Positions 6,813-15,931 of a stretch of 64,000 nt of DNA are shown here, one piece after another. Position numbers and translations under genes: made by a program. The number at the start of each line of letters is the position of its first letter. Positions within the stretch are counted from its first letter, which is position 1. Location of the stretch: contig CAMKTS010000007.1 in assembly GCA_946415755.1 (NCBI GenBank), positions 39,459 to 103,458 on the forward strand. Reading direction: 5' to 3'. The stretch comes from an uncultured Prevotella sp. GTDB lineage: Bacteria > Bacteroidota > Bacteroidia > Bacteroidales > Bacteroidaceae. The notes under the pieces are model-generated. The model was not told the origin of the DNA. It did no database searches and was given only the letters and a program-made list of their open reading frames with translations.

Positions 6813-9338
6813 ATGAAAAGGACAATATCTTTCTTGGCGGCCCTATTGATGGCCACCACGATAGCCTGGGCCCAATCGGGCATGACCGACAATCAGGTGA
6901 TGGACTATGTGATAGAGCAAAATGCCAAGGGTGTGTCGCGCCAGCATATCGTTACCCAGCTGATGCAGCGTGGTGTCACCATCGACCAGATACGTCGTAT
7001 CCAGCGGAAATACCAGAAGCAGATTAACAACGGAGCGTTGGGAGCCGATGACATTACGGCAGGTACCCAGGCCGTAAAGAACCGTATGCGCGAGGCCAAC
7101 GGCGAGAAGCGTGAGGAGCAGGCCGCCCGCGACAAGAGCAACGCCTCGCAGTTCAGGGTAAAGGACACCAAGCCGTCGAACCAGATACGTCGCCACACCT
7201 ACAACGACAATGATGCCGACTACGTGGAGATGGACGAGGCGGTAGACTTTATGATGCCCGACTCGCTGAAATACTACCAGTCCGAGCAGCCCAGCTGGCG
7301 CAAGATTTTCGGCCATGACGTGTTCAACAACAAGAACCTCACTTTTGAGAGCAGCATGAATCTGGCCACGCCGCAGAACTACCGTCTCGGCCCTGGCGAT
7401 GCCGTAAACATCGACATCTGGGGAGCCTCGCAGGAGAGTGTCACTGAGACCATCTCGCCCGACGGCACCATTACCGTCGACGGCATTGGTGTCATCTCAC
7501 TGGGCGGTCTATCCGTCAGTCAGGCCAAGGCTCGTCTGAAGAAGGTGCTAGGTCCCCGCTACCAAGGTTCGCAGATTGAGCTGACGCTTGGTCAGACGCG
7601 TACTATCACCATCAGTGTGATGGGCGAGGTGAAGATGCCCGGCACCTACACGCTGTCAGCCTTTGCCACCGTCTACAACGCCCTCTACATGGCTGGTGGC
7701 CCCAATGACATCGGCACGCTGCGTAACGTCAAGGTCTACCGCAGGGGCAAGCTACTGTCAAACGTCGATGTCTACGATTTCCTGCTCAACGGCAAGCTCA
7801 GCGGCGATGTCCGTCTGCAAGACAACGATGTCATCACCGTCAGCCCCTACGAGGCACTGGTCAATATCACTGGTAAGGTAAAGCGTCCGATGTACTACGA
7901 GATGAAGAAGTCGGAGAGTGCCGCCACCCTCATCCGCTATGCCGGCGGATTCACTGGCGATGCCTATACCAAGGCCGTGCGCATCAACCGTAAGGCCGGT
8001 CAACAATACTCCGTATTCAGCGTTGGCGAGTTCGACCTCAACAACTTTAAGCTGATGGACGAAGACTCTGTCAGCGTCGACTCCACACTGAACCGTTACC
8101 AGAACATGGTGGAGATTAAGGGAGCCGTGTTCCGTCCCGGCATGTATCAGATTGGCGGTGACATCAGCACCGTCAAGACACTGGTAGAGGCTGCTGCAGG
8201 ACTTACCGAGGGAGCCATCTCACAGCATGCTGTCATGCACCGCATGAAAGCCGACCGCACCCTGGAGGTCCTGAGAGTTGATGTAAAAGGCATTCTGGAG
8301 GGCATCGTTCCCGATGTCCCCCTGCGTAACGAGGATGTCATCTACATCGCCTCCCGTCAGGAGAAAGAAGAGGAGAAGACTGTCACCATCAGCGGTGAGG
8401 TACTCTATCCGGGTATCTACAAATATGCCGACAACGAGACCATCGAAGACCTGATTATACAGGCAGGCGGTCCTACGGATGCTGCCTCTCTGGCCAAGGT
8501 CGACGTGGCCCGTCGCATCAATGACCCCAACTCCACCGAAGCCAACGACATGCTCTCTAAGACCTATAGCTTCAAGTTCAATCCCGACCTTACCATCAAC
8601 AGTCAGGACAACTTCACCCTGCAACCGTTCGACGAGGTGTACGTACGCCGCAGCCCCAACTATAACGAGCAGCAGAACATCATCATCGAAGGTGAGGTGC
8701 AGTTTGAGGGCACCTACGCCCTGGGCAGCAAGGGACAGCGACTGAGCGATGCCATCAAGCAGGCCGGCGGCCTCACCAACCGTGCCTATCCAGAAGGCGC
8801 CAAGCTGTTACGCAGGATGACCGATGAAGACCGTGACATGATGGCATCCATGCTCCGTACCGCACAGCGCAACTCAGGAAAGGACTCTATCGATATCAGC
8901 AAGCTGATGACCCTCAACAACTATCCCGTAGGCTGTGAGTTGGAGAAAGCCCTCCAGAATCCCGGCAGCGACGACGACCCCATCCTGCGCGAAGGCGACC
9001 GCATCATCGTACCGAGATACGACGGCACCGTCAAAATTAATGGCGAGGTGCTCTATCCCAACACAGTCCGCTACATGAGCGGCAAAAGTGCCGACTATTA
9101 TATCGAGCTGGCTGGTGGTGTCACCTCTACCGCCAAGAAGTCGAAGACCATCATCATCTATCAGAACGGCATGGTAGCCCGTGCCAGTGCCAAGCACAAG
9201 CCCAAACCCGGCTGCCAGATCGTGGTACCTACCAGGAAGCCGCGCCAGAGCTTCGGCCTGCAGCAGTGGCTCAGCCTTGGCACTACCGCCGCCTCCCTCG
9301 GCACCATGATAGCCACCATTGCTAATCTGACGAAGTAA
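6813..9338 (+). CDS. Polysaccharide export protein, Wza-like with several SLBB domains
   Basis: The 841-residue protein has a signal peptide (AWAQ, residue about 21), then a charged region, then the Poly_export domain around residues 180-260 (YRLGPGDAVNIDIWG, SPDGTITVDGIGVI). At least five SLBB-type units follow, recognisable by repeated GEV-x-PG-x-Y and AGG-(P/L)T motifs, and a hydrophobic stretch closes the C-terminus. It is the outer-membrane exit channel of a Wzx/Wzy-type exopolysaccharide system and partners the Wzz-like protein that starts 9 bp downstream. It is longer than E. coli Wza (about 380 residues), as is usual for Bacteroidota. It is the first gene of the locus, behind the divergent promoter shared with ssrA. 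Confidence 0.92.
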   Translation: MKRTISFLAALLMATTIAWAQSGMTDNQVMDYVIEQNAKGVSRQHIVTQLMQRGVTIDQIRRIQRKYQKQINNGALGADDITAGTQAVKNRMREANGEKREEQAARDKSNASQFRVKDTKPSNQIRRHTYNDNDADYVEMDEAVDFMMPDSLKYYQSEQPSWRKIFGHDVFNNKNLTFESSMNLATPQNYRLGPGDAVNIDIWGASQESVTETISPDGTITVDGIGVISLGGLSVSQAKARLKKVLGPRYQGSQIELTLGQTRTITISVMGEVKMPGTYTLSAFATVYNALYMAGGPNDIGTLRNVKVYRRGKLLSNVDVYDFLLNGKLSGDVRLQDNDVITVSPYEALVNITGKVKRPMYYEMKKSESAATLIRYAGGFTGDAYTKAVRINRKAGQQYSVFSVGEFDLNNFKLMDEDSVSVDSTLNRYQNMVEIKGAVFRPGMYQIGGDISTVKTLVEAAAGLTEGAISQHAVMHRMKADRTLEVLRVDVKGILEGIVPDVPLRNEDVIYIASRQEKEEEKTVTISGEVLYPGIYKYADNETIEDLIIQAGGPTDAASLAKVDVARRINDPNSTEANDMLSKTYSFKFNPDLTINSQDNFTLQPFDEVYVRRSPNYNEQQNIIIEGEVQFEGTYALGSKGQRLSDAIKQAGGLTNRAYPEGAKLLRRMTDEDRDMMASMLRTAQRNSGKDSIDISKLMTLNNYPVGCELEKALQNPGSDDDPILREGDRIIVPRYDGTVKINGEVLYPNTVRYMSGKSADYYIELAGGVTSTAKKSKTIIIYQNGMVARASAKHKPKPGCQIVVPTRKPRQSFGLQQWLSLGTTAASLGTMIATIANLTK

Positions 9339-9347
9339 AAGAGCATT

Positions 9348-10421
9348 ATGGAAGAAAACAAGACAAAGAAGAATCCGGAAGTTATCGACCTGCGTGTCGT
9401 CTTTAAGAAGATATGGGACAACAAACGGCTGTTCTATAAGGTATTGCCGATAGTCTTTGTGCTGTCGTGCATCTACATCTTCAGTCTGCCCAGATACTAC
9501 ACCAGCGACACCAAGTTGGCACCAGAGATGGAGAATTCCGGAGCAGGGGGTACTTTAGGAGCTCTTGCTTCCTCTTTCGGTTTTGACATCAGCGAGATGC
9601 AGACATCCGATGCCATCACCCCCCTACTCTATCCCGACCTGATGGAAGACAATGGCTTTGTTTCCAAGCTCATGGGCATCAAGGTTGTCAGCCAAGACGG
9701 AGAAATCAACACCAACTATCACGACTATCTGAAAAAGAACCAAAAGAAGGCATGGTGGAACTATCCCATCGGCTGGCTGAAAAACCTGCTACCCAAAAAG
9801 CAAGACAAAGGAGGAAGCAAGAATGGCTATGACCCCTATAACATCTCCTTGGATGAAGATGGTGTTTATAGTAGTGCAAGGAGTAAAATCGGCATTACTA
9901 TTGACAAGAAGACGGGTGTCATCACCATTAACACAGAAGCTCAAGATCCCCTCATTTGTAGGACACTGGCAGACTCCATTAAGGAGAAATTACAAGTCTT
10001 CATCACTGACTACCGCACCAATAAGGCTCGTACCGACTACGAATACTACAAGCGGCTTGCCGCTGATGCGAAGCAGGACTACGAGAAAGTCCGCCGCTAT
10101 TATGCCAGCATGGCTGATGCCAGCACCAATGTTACACTACGCAGTGTGGAACTGAAGATGGAAGATGTGGAGAACGACATGCAGCTTAAGCTCAACGCCT
10201 ATACTACCATTAATACCCAATTGCAGGCAGCCAAGGCAAAGGTGCAGGAGAAGACCCCCGCCTTCACCGTTATCAAGGGGGCAGCAGTACCCATCAAGCC
10301 TGCTGGTCCGAAGCGTGTGATTTTCGTGGCAGCAATGCTGTTCCTTGCAGTTATTTTTACATCTGCGTATATTATAAAAGACGACCTGCTCAGTCCATTC
10401 AAAGCCTCTGCAAAACCATAA
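9348..10421 (+). CDS. Chain-length determinant protein, Wzz/GumC-like
   Basis: The 357-residue protein has two membrane segments, residues about 28-46 (VLPIVFVLSCIYIFSL) and 325-345 (RVIFVAAMLFLAVIFTSAYI), flanking a periplasmic part with a coiled coil around 225-290. This is the Wzz topology. The PAGPKR stretch before the last helix is the usual proline-rich motif. It controls polymer length and couples the inner-membrane polymerase to the Wza-like channel encoded 9 bp upstream. No kinase domain is fused to it and I see no separate BY-kinase in the window. Confidence 0.9.
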   Translation: MEENKTKKNPEVIDLRVVFKKIWDNKRLFYKVLPIVFVLSCIYIFSLPRYYTSDTKLAPEMENSGAGGTLGALASSFGFDISEMQTSDAITPLLYPDLMEDNGFVSKLMGIKVVSQDGEINTNYHDYLKKNQKKAWWNYPIGWLKNLLPKKQDKGGSKNGYDPYNISLDEDGVYSSARSKIGITIDKKTGVITINTEAQDPLICRTLADSIKEKLQVFITDYRTNKARTDYEYYKRLAADAKQDYEKVRRYYASMADASTNVTLRSVELKMEDVENDMQLKLNAYTTINTQLQAAKAKVQEKTPAFTVIKGAAVPIKPAGPKRVIFVAAMLFLAVIFTSAYIIKDDLLSPFKASAKP

Positions 10422-10431
10422 TGATGACAAA

Positions 10432-11946
10432 ATGGAACCTTCAAGGCGCATCGTTTATAATACAATTGCACAATACATTAAGGCGATTATCAATATCGTC
10501 CTTGCTTTGTATTCTACACGCCTTGTTTTAGAAGCATTACAAGTATCAGATTATGGCATATATAGTTTAGTAGGCGGCGTGGTATCCATGCTTGGTTTTA
10601 TAACCAATGCACTCATCATTACCACACAACGATACATCTCTTTTTATTGTGGAAAAGGTAATTTGGAGGAACTTAAACAAGTCTTTACTAATAGCTACTT
10701 TCTCCATTGGATTATTAGCATTATTCTATGCATCATATTGTTAAGTTTAACAAAATGGCTAACGTATGACATACTAAACATTCCACTTGACCGAAAAGAA
10801 ACTGCAGCAGAAGTATATGTACTTGTGGTTGTCATGCTCTTTTTAACAATTCTTTCTTCTCCATTCAAAGCTCTATTTATTGCCCACGAAAACATCATAT
10901 ACATATCAATTGTGGAAACTATAGACGCTATTGTAAAGTTTTTGTTAGCTTTGTCCTTAATATATGTGCAATCCGACAAGCTGTTAACATATACAATAAT
11001 GACTACCGGGATTATATTGTTAAATTTGTTCGCATTTGCCATATATGCTCTCTTCCGCTTCAAAGAATGTTCTATCTCAATACATTTTCAACACATTAAC
11101 AAAACCAGCCTAAGACAATTAATCGGCTTTGCCGGATGGACAACTTATGGGATGGGGGCCATTGCCGGACGAAATCAAGGTACAGCCATAGCTCTCAACC
11201 ATTTTATGGGGACAGCCATCAATGCCTCATACGGTATTGCCTTCCAGATATATGGTGCTATTGCATTTGTTGTGACTTCCGTGATAAATGCCATGAATCC
11301 TCAGATAATGAAAGCCGAAGGCAAAGGTGACAGAGAAGGGATGCTAAAACTAGCCTGTATGGAAAGTAAATACTCCACTCTTCTATTGGCCATTGCGACA
11401 ATACCCATTATCATTGAAATGCCTTCCATCTTGGAAATGTGGCTCAACCATAACGTCCCGCCCTACACTTCCACTTTCTGCCGATTTATTCTTATTGGCT
11501 TTTTGTTTGATCAAGTGACGCTGGGACTTCATTCTGCCAACCAAGCTATTGGCAACATCCGAAATTATTCGATAATCATTTACACACCAAAACTACTCTT
11601 CGTTCTCCTTGTATGGTTGCTATTGTCAAAAGGGTTCACCGTCATCCATATCATGATTGCGTATATAGCAGTTGAGTTAACCGTTGCACTCATAAGGATT
11701 CCCTACCTCAGTCACATTGCAAATCTCAATGGACAAAAATATATTAGCGAAGTCATTATTCCTTTAATTCCCGCTTGCCTCATACTTATTTTTACTGGAA
11801 CAATCTGCAACCATATCATCAGGATGCCTTTCAGTTTCATTTTTTCCATCCCTATTACTATTATTAGTGGAATCGCAGTTTCATGGTTCATTTCTTTAAA
11901 TAAAGAGGAGCGTAATTTTATCATTCATTTTATAAGAAGGAAATAG
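10432..11946 (+). CDS. Wzx-like polysaccharide flippase
   Basis: The 504-residue protein is almost wholly hydrophobic with about 12-14 predicted helices and belongs to the oligosaccharide-flippase/MATE-like family. The N-terminal pattern (YNTIAQYIKAIINIVLALYSTRLVLEALG-like, then DYGIYSLVGGVV) is typical. It would move lipid-linked repeat units across the inner membrane. From here to about 14400 the sequence is clearly more AT-rich than the preceding export genes, which marks the strain-variable core of the locus. The polymerase-like gene begins 2 bp after its stop. Confidence 0.87.
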   Translation: MEPSRRIVYNTIAQYIKAIINIVLALYSTRLVLEALQVSDYGIYSLVGGVVSMLGFITNALIITTQRYISFYCGKGNLEELKQVFTNSYFLHWIISIILCIILLSLTKWLTYDILNIPLDRKETAAEVYVLVVVMLFLTILSSPFKALFIAHENIIYISIVETIDAIVKFLLALSLIYVQSDKLLTYTIMTTGIILLNLFAFAIYALFRFKECSISIHFQHINKTSLRQLIGFAGWTTYGMGAIAGRNQGTAIALNHFMGTAINASYGIAFQIYGAIAFVVTSVINAMNPQIMKAEGKGDREGMLKLACMESKYSTLLLAIATIPIIIEMPSILEMWLNHNVPPYTSTFCRFILIGFLFDQVTLGLHSANQAIGNIRNYSIIIYTPKLLFVLLVWLLLSKGFTVIHIMIAYIAVELTVALIRIPYLSHIANLNGQKYISEVIIPLIPACLILIFTGTICNHIIRMPFSFIFSIPITIISGIAVSWFISLNKEERNFIIHFIRRK

Positions 11947-11948
11947 CC

Positions 11949-13196
11949 ATGTTCAATATAGAGCGCCTCTTCATCATAGAACTACCGCATGACATCCTCT
12001 CGATATCTAAAGAGAAGACCGCTTACGCATTATTCTATTCTGGAATGATATTAGCGTTTTTCGGCACGCTAAATCCTTGGTTTCTATGGCCAATTGCTAA
12101 GGTTTATACAATTATTTCAAGTTTTCTCGTTCTCAGCGCGATGGCAATATCGGCCACAATGCAAAAATCAATTTTTTCAAAAAATGAGTTTCTACTACCA
12201 ATACTTTCATACACCATCTTAATCTATTACCAGTCTCTCATCAATCATCAAAATGTTACAAGCCTCATATTCAACCTTTTTCATATAAGCATCTTTCTCG
12301 CTCTTTTCCGCTTTAATATTGAAAAGATAGAAGTCTTAGCGACTGTTTTGGCAAAAACGATGGCAATTATTCTCTCTGTTTCCATCCCATTCTTTTTGCT
12401 GTATCTCGTTGGTTTCCCCCTACCTTCAACAAACGGTGGATTTAATGACATGTACTCCTACTCCAACTACTTCTTTTTTCTTATTGATGACCGTTCTATG
12501 TTTTCCTTCATTCCAAGATTTCATTCTGTATTCTTGGAGCCTGGGCAGATGGGTACTGCGACAACACTTCTGCTTCTGACACAGATTGGGAAGTGGAAGA
12601 AGTGGTACAATATCATTTTATTTGCTGCAACAGTTATGTCCTTTTCTCTTGCAGCCTATATTCTTCTGTTTGCTGTCATTTTTTTGAGTCTCTGGATTCA
12701 AGGGCAAGATTTTTTTAAGAAGCTCATCATCACCATCGCAATTATTTCCACTGTAGTGGTTTCTTCTTTCTATTATAATCAAGGATACAATCTCATACAT
12801 GATTTAATAATAATTCGTATGGAGGTTGAAGATGGGCAGATGGCTGGCGACAACAGAGTAAACGACAGTTTCAAAGCAGACTACGAGAATTTCTTGGAAT
12901 CATCTGACATAATATTGGGAAAAGACCTCGAGCGTGTTTGGGGAAGTGCTGGATACAAAGTGTTTTTCTATGACTATGGTCTTATGGGAATCATTCTTTT
13001 GTTTACTTTCTATTACATCTCGGTCATGGATTCTGTTAACAGGCGAAGACAAATTGCAGCCTTATTGGTTGCTCTCATGAACTTTTATGCCCGTGATTTT
13101 CCCCTATGGTATTCTTTCTATCTTCCAATATATTGTACAGCGATGATTGATACCATGCCGACAAAACAAGAGAATAATAATTTAGGCACTATTTAA
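11949..13196 (+). CDS. Wzy-like O-antigen/exopolysaccharide polymerase
   Basis: The 415-residue protein has about ten hydrophobic segments and a long periplasmic loop in the second half, as in Wzy polymerases. The short stretch RFHSVFLEPGQMGT resembles the arginine/glutamate-containing loop often seen in O-antigen ligase/polymerase families. It follows the flippase by 2 bp and precedes a glycosyltransferase, a common position for Wzy. Sequence identity within this family is low, so the call rests on topology and neighbours. Confidence 0.75.
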   Translation: MFNIERLFIIELPHDILSISKEKTAYALFYSGMILAFFGTLNPWFLWPIAKVYTIISSFLVLSAMAISATMQKSIFSKNEFLLPILSYTILIYYQSLINHQNVTSLIFNLFHISIFLALFRFNIEKIEVLATVLAKTMAIILSVSIPFFLLYLVGFPLPSTNGGFNDMYSYSNYFFFLIDDRSMFSFIPRFHSVFLEPGQMGTATTLLLLTQIGKWKKWYNIILFAATVMSFSLAAYILLFAVIFLSLWIQGQDFFKKLIITIAIISTVVVSSFYYNQGYNLIHDLIIIRMEVEDGQMAGDNRVNDSFKADYENFLESSDIILGKDLERVWGSAGYKVFFYDYGLMGIILLFTFYYISVMDSVNRRRQIAALLVALMNFYARDFPLWYSFYLPIYCTAMIDTMPTKQENNNLGTI

Positions 13197-13212
13197 ATTC
13201 CAAATACAAAAC

Positions 13213-14385
13213 ATGCATATTGTTTACATTCTTCATTCGACAGGGAAATACACAGGATCGTCTAAATCTTTTTTCATGCTCACACACTACATGAAATATA
13301 ATGAGGTGACATTTTCTGCAGTCCTTCCCGACAAGAATGGAATATATGAAGACCTATGTAAGAATAACATCCCAGTCTTTACTACACCATACAGGACAAA
13401 CACTCTGCCTCCAAGAAAATCAGTGTCCGACAAGTTGTTGTTTCTTCCACGCCTAGCCGGGAGACTACTTGTCAACATGATAGCAGCCATAAAAATAGAG
13501 CAACACCTAAGAAAACTACCTCGTGTTGATATTATACACACAAACTCAAGCACTGTCAATGTTGGAGAGCGCGCCGCAAAAAAGATGGGCATACCTCACA
13601 TATACCATCTTAGAGAGCATTTGGAAGTTTCTAACTTGCATTATATTCCAACCTTTAACAGTTTCTTGAAAAAGCTGTCACAAAAAGGAACTTATAATAT
13701 TTGTATTACTAAAGACATACAAAAATATTATAGGCAATCAGAAAAGCCTTGTTCTCGAGTTATATATAATGGCATCTATAATAAAAGGAGTGAACTACCT
13801 ATTGCGACAAAAAAAGATTACTTCTTGTTTGCAGGAAGAATAGAACCTAATAAGGGGCTTGATGACCTAATTAAAAGTTTCATTTTGTTCAAGAAGCAAT
13901 CTAAAGCGAATACAAAACTCTATATTATCGGAGAAAGCAACGACAACATATATCACCATGAAATAAAAAAAACTATTTCTGACAATGACATTAATGACAG
14001 CATTGTAGAATTTGGATACAGAGAAGATATAGATATATTCATGCAACATGCCATAGCAATTATTGTCCCTTCCTTCTTTGAAGGATTTGGACGTTTAGTA
14101 GCAGAAGCCATGTTTAATGGATGCATTGTAATTGGCAGGGATTGTAGTGGAATCAAGGAACAGTTCGACAATGGACTCAAACTTGAGAACAAAGAGATTG
14201 CACTTCGTTTCAACACTATTAGAGAATTATTTGAAGCCATGAACAATATATACTCACAGCCTACTGAGTATTCAGAGTATGCAAACAGGGCATTCCATAC
14301 TGTCAATCAATTATATTCTGCGGAATCCTGCGCACAGAACACATTTCAATTTTACAAAGACATTAAAGAATATAGTAACCAGTAA
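13213..14385 (+). CDS. Glycosyltransferase family 4 (GT-B fold)
   Basis: The 390-residue protein begins with MHIVYILHSTGKYTGSSKS, a GT-B N-terminal strand and glycine loop. Its second half has the GT4 nucleotide-sugar binding pattern: LFAGRIEPNKGLDDLI (residue about 200) and VPSFFEGFGRLVAEAMFNG (residue about 284), with the retaining-enzyme ExxxxxxxE spacing. It adds a sugar to the growing lipid-linked repeat unit on the cytoplasmic side; donor and acceptor cannot be told from sequence. The gene is AT-rich like its upstream neighbours. Its stop overlaps the start of an acyltransferase remnant. Confidence 0.88.
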   Translation: MHIVYILHSTGKYTGSSKSFFMLTHYMKYNEVTFSAVLPDKNGIYEDLCKNNIPVFTTPYRTNTLPPRKSVSDKLLFLPRLAGRLLVNMIAAIKIEQHLRKLPRVDIIHTNSSTVNVGERAAKKMGIPHIYHLREHLEVSNLHYIPTFNSFLKKLSQKGTYNICITKDIQKYYRQSEKPCSRVIYNGIYNKRSELPIATKKDYFLFAGRIEPNKGLDDLIKSFILFKKQSKANTKLYIIGESNDNIYHHEIKKTISDNDINDSIVEFGYREDIDIFMQHAIAIIVPSFFEGFGRLVAEAMFNGCIVIGRDCSGIKEQFDNGLKLENKEIALRFNTIRELFEAMNNIYSQPTEYSEYANRAFHTVNQLYSAESCAQNTFQFYKDIKEYSNQ

Positions 14386-14450
14386 CCTATGACATCCCAG
14401 CTTACTCCGTTGCTGCTGGTATCCCTGCCAAGCTTATTAAACAACTGTAG
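14382..14450 (+). pseudogene. 3' remnant of a hexapeptide acyltransferase
   Basis: The frame ending in TAG at 14448-14450 reads DIPAYSVAAGIPAKLIKQL, the standard C-terminus of left-handed beta-helix (hexapeptide) O- or N-acetyltransferases, which usually end in a similar xAGxPAKxIK motif. No start codon or upstream helix remains, because the glycosyltransferase stop codon lies at 14383-14385. So this is a decayed or recombined gene. It implies that an acetyltransferase of the PglD/WbbJ kind once stood here. Confidence 0.8.
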
Positions 14451-14482
14451 GGATATAGCACCAATAAAATAATCCATGCAAA

Positions 14483-14514
14483 TTTGGATATTTTCAACAT
14501 TATTGTTATCTTTG
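14483..14514 (+). promoter_or_regulatory. Promoter for the truncated ATPase gene and probably for wbsX
   Basis: TTTG at 14483-14486 and TATCTTTG at 14507-14514 are 20 nt apart, a good match to the Bacteroidota -33/-7 pair. The start ATG of the ATPase fragment lies at 14532. Confidence 0.75.
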
Positions 14515-14531
14515 CACACAAATTGAAAGAT

Positions 14532-14780
14532 ATGGGTAGTTATATCAATACTGGCAATGCAGGTTTTCAGAGAGCAAGAAATGGGGAATATGTCGATAAG
14601 TCCGGACTTATTTCCGTTGTTAACAGCACGTTATTTACAGAACATTGCTTCAGTTGCGTAACGCGCTGCCGCCGTTTGGGGAAGTCGATGGCTGCCAAGA
14701 TGCTGTGTGCCTACTACGACCAGTCGTGTGACTCACGAGCACTGTTTGCCGATTTGAAGATTGAAAAACATAAAGTATGA
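14532..14780 (+). pseudogene. N-terminal fragment of an AAA-ATPase-like/PD-(D/E)XK nuclease protein (DUF1703 type)
   Basis: From the ATG at 14532 the 82-residue product begins MGSYINTGNAGFQRARN, then EYVDKSGLI, a cysteine-rich CRRLGKSMAAKMLCAYYD with an intact Walker A-like RRLGKS, and SCDSRALFADLKI. This is the start of the large Bacteroidota proteins with an AAA-ATPase-like domain and a C-terminal nuclease domain, normally about 500 residues. Here it stops after DLKIEKHKV, where the sequence runs into the wbsX start (ATG 14777). The ORF track extends it to a TTG at 14484, upstream of the promoter, which I reject. The fragment keeps its own promoter, which may now serve the downstream gene. 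Confidence 0.8.
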
Positions 14781-15931
14781 AACCAAGAATCATAGGATTA
14801 TACCTTCCACAATACCACCCTATCCCCGAAAACGATGAATGGTGGGGAAAAGGATTCACCGAGTGGACGAATGTTGCCAAGGCCAAACCACTATTCAGAG
14901 GGCATTATCAGCCACGTATCCCTGCCGACTTAGGCTTTTATGACCTACGTCTGCCAGAAGTAAGAGAACAGCAGGCAGAGCTGGCCCGCGAAGCCGGCTT
15001 GGAGGGCTTCTGCTATTACCACTATTGGTTCGGCAACGGCAAACAGCTGTTGGAACGACCCTTCAACGAGGTATTGGCCTCTGGCAAGCCCGATTTCCCC
15101 TTCTGTCTCTGCTGGGCCAATCACGACTGGACGAACAAGACCTGGAAGAAAGGCAGTAGCATGCGCAAGGACTCCATGATTATGCAGATGCACTATTCCA
15201 TGGACGACCATCGCCAGCATTTCATGGCCCTGTTGCCCGCTTTCAAGGACAAGCGCTATATGAAGGTCGACGGGAAACCTCTGTTTGCCGTCTGGGCACC
15301 ACGCGACATTCCCGAGGTAGAGAAGTTCATTGAACTTTGGCATCAACTGGCCAAGGAAAACGGTCTGCCTGGTATTCATTTCGTGGGATATACACAAAAT
15401 GCATCTGGACGTTCCGTAAAAGACGGCCATTGGACGCTCTGGGCCGAGAACCAAGCTGCAGAACTATACAACGACTTGACAGAGCGAGGCTTCGATGCCG
15501 TCATGTCGGCAGGATTAGGGCGTGCCCAGTCTCTCTGCCACGGCAAGTGGAGCATGCTGTGGTTCCACCTGAAAAACCAGACATTCCTCCACTCCACCCT
15601 ACGCACCGACTATGCAAAAGCCATGCAGCACTACTACGTGCCGGAGGATGCATGGGAAAACGTGTATCCCACCCTGCTTCCCCAATGGGACCGCACCCCG
15701 CGTGCCGGCATCAAGACCGACCCGTTGGTAAACAGCACCCCTGAGAAGTTCCAGGCATCAGTAGAGCGCGCACTCCATATCATACAGAAGAAACAGCCGG
15801 AACATCAGATCCTATTCCTGAAAGCATGGAATGAATGGGGAGAAGGCAATTATGTCGAGCCAGACCAGAAATACGGGCACGGATATCTGGATGCCATTCA
15901 CAACGCCATAGAAAACTGCAAGGCTTTATGA
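14777..15931 (+). CDS. WbsX family glycosyltransferase/GH99-like protein
   Basis: The 384-residue protein starts MKPRIIGLYLPQYHPIPEN, followed by WWGKGFTEWTNVAKAKPLF, GFCYYHYWF, CWANHDW and AWNEWGEGNYVEPD. These are hallmarks of the WbsX family (glycan biosynthesis proteins related to GH99 endo-mannosidases), found in O-antigen and capsule loci. Its exact reaction is not settled for most members. The start ATG overlaps the last codons of the truncated ATPase, so the junction that broke that gene placed wbsX straight behind it. The next gene overlaps its stop as ATGA (15928-15931). GC content rises again relative to the preceding genes. Confidence 0.88.
   Translation: MKPRIIGLYLPQYHPIPENDEWWGKGFTEWTNVAKAKPLFRGHYQPRIPADLGFYDLRLPEVREQQAELAREAGLEGFCYYHYWFGNGKQLLERPFNEVLASGKPDFPFCLCWANHDWTNKTWKKGSSMRKDSMIMQMHYSMDDHRQHFMALLPAFKDKRYMKVDGKPLFAVWAPRDIPEVEKFIELWHQLAKENGLPGIHFVGYTQNASGRSVKDGHWTLWAENQAAELYNDLTERGFDAVMSAGLGRAQSLCHGKWSMLWFHLKNQTFLHSTLRTDYAKAMQHYYVPEDAWENVYPTLLPQWDRTPRAGIKTDPLVNSTPEKFQASVERALHIIQKKQPEHQILFLKAWNEWGEGNYVEPDQKYGHGYLDAIHNAIENCKAL

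Noticed and set aside
14484-14531. Upstream TTG start for the ATPase fragment as given in the ORF track
   Set aside because: It overlaps the promoter's -33 and -7 elements; the family start MGSYINTGNAGF lies at 14532.
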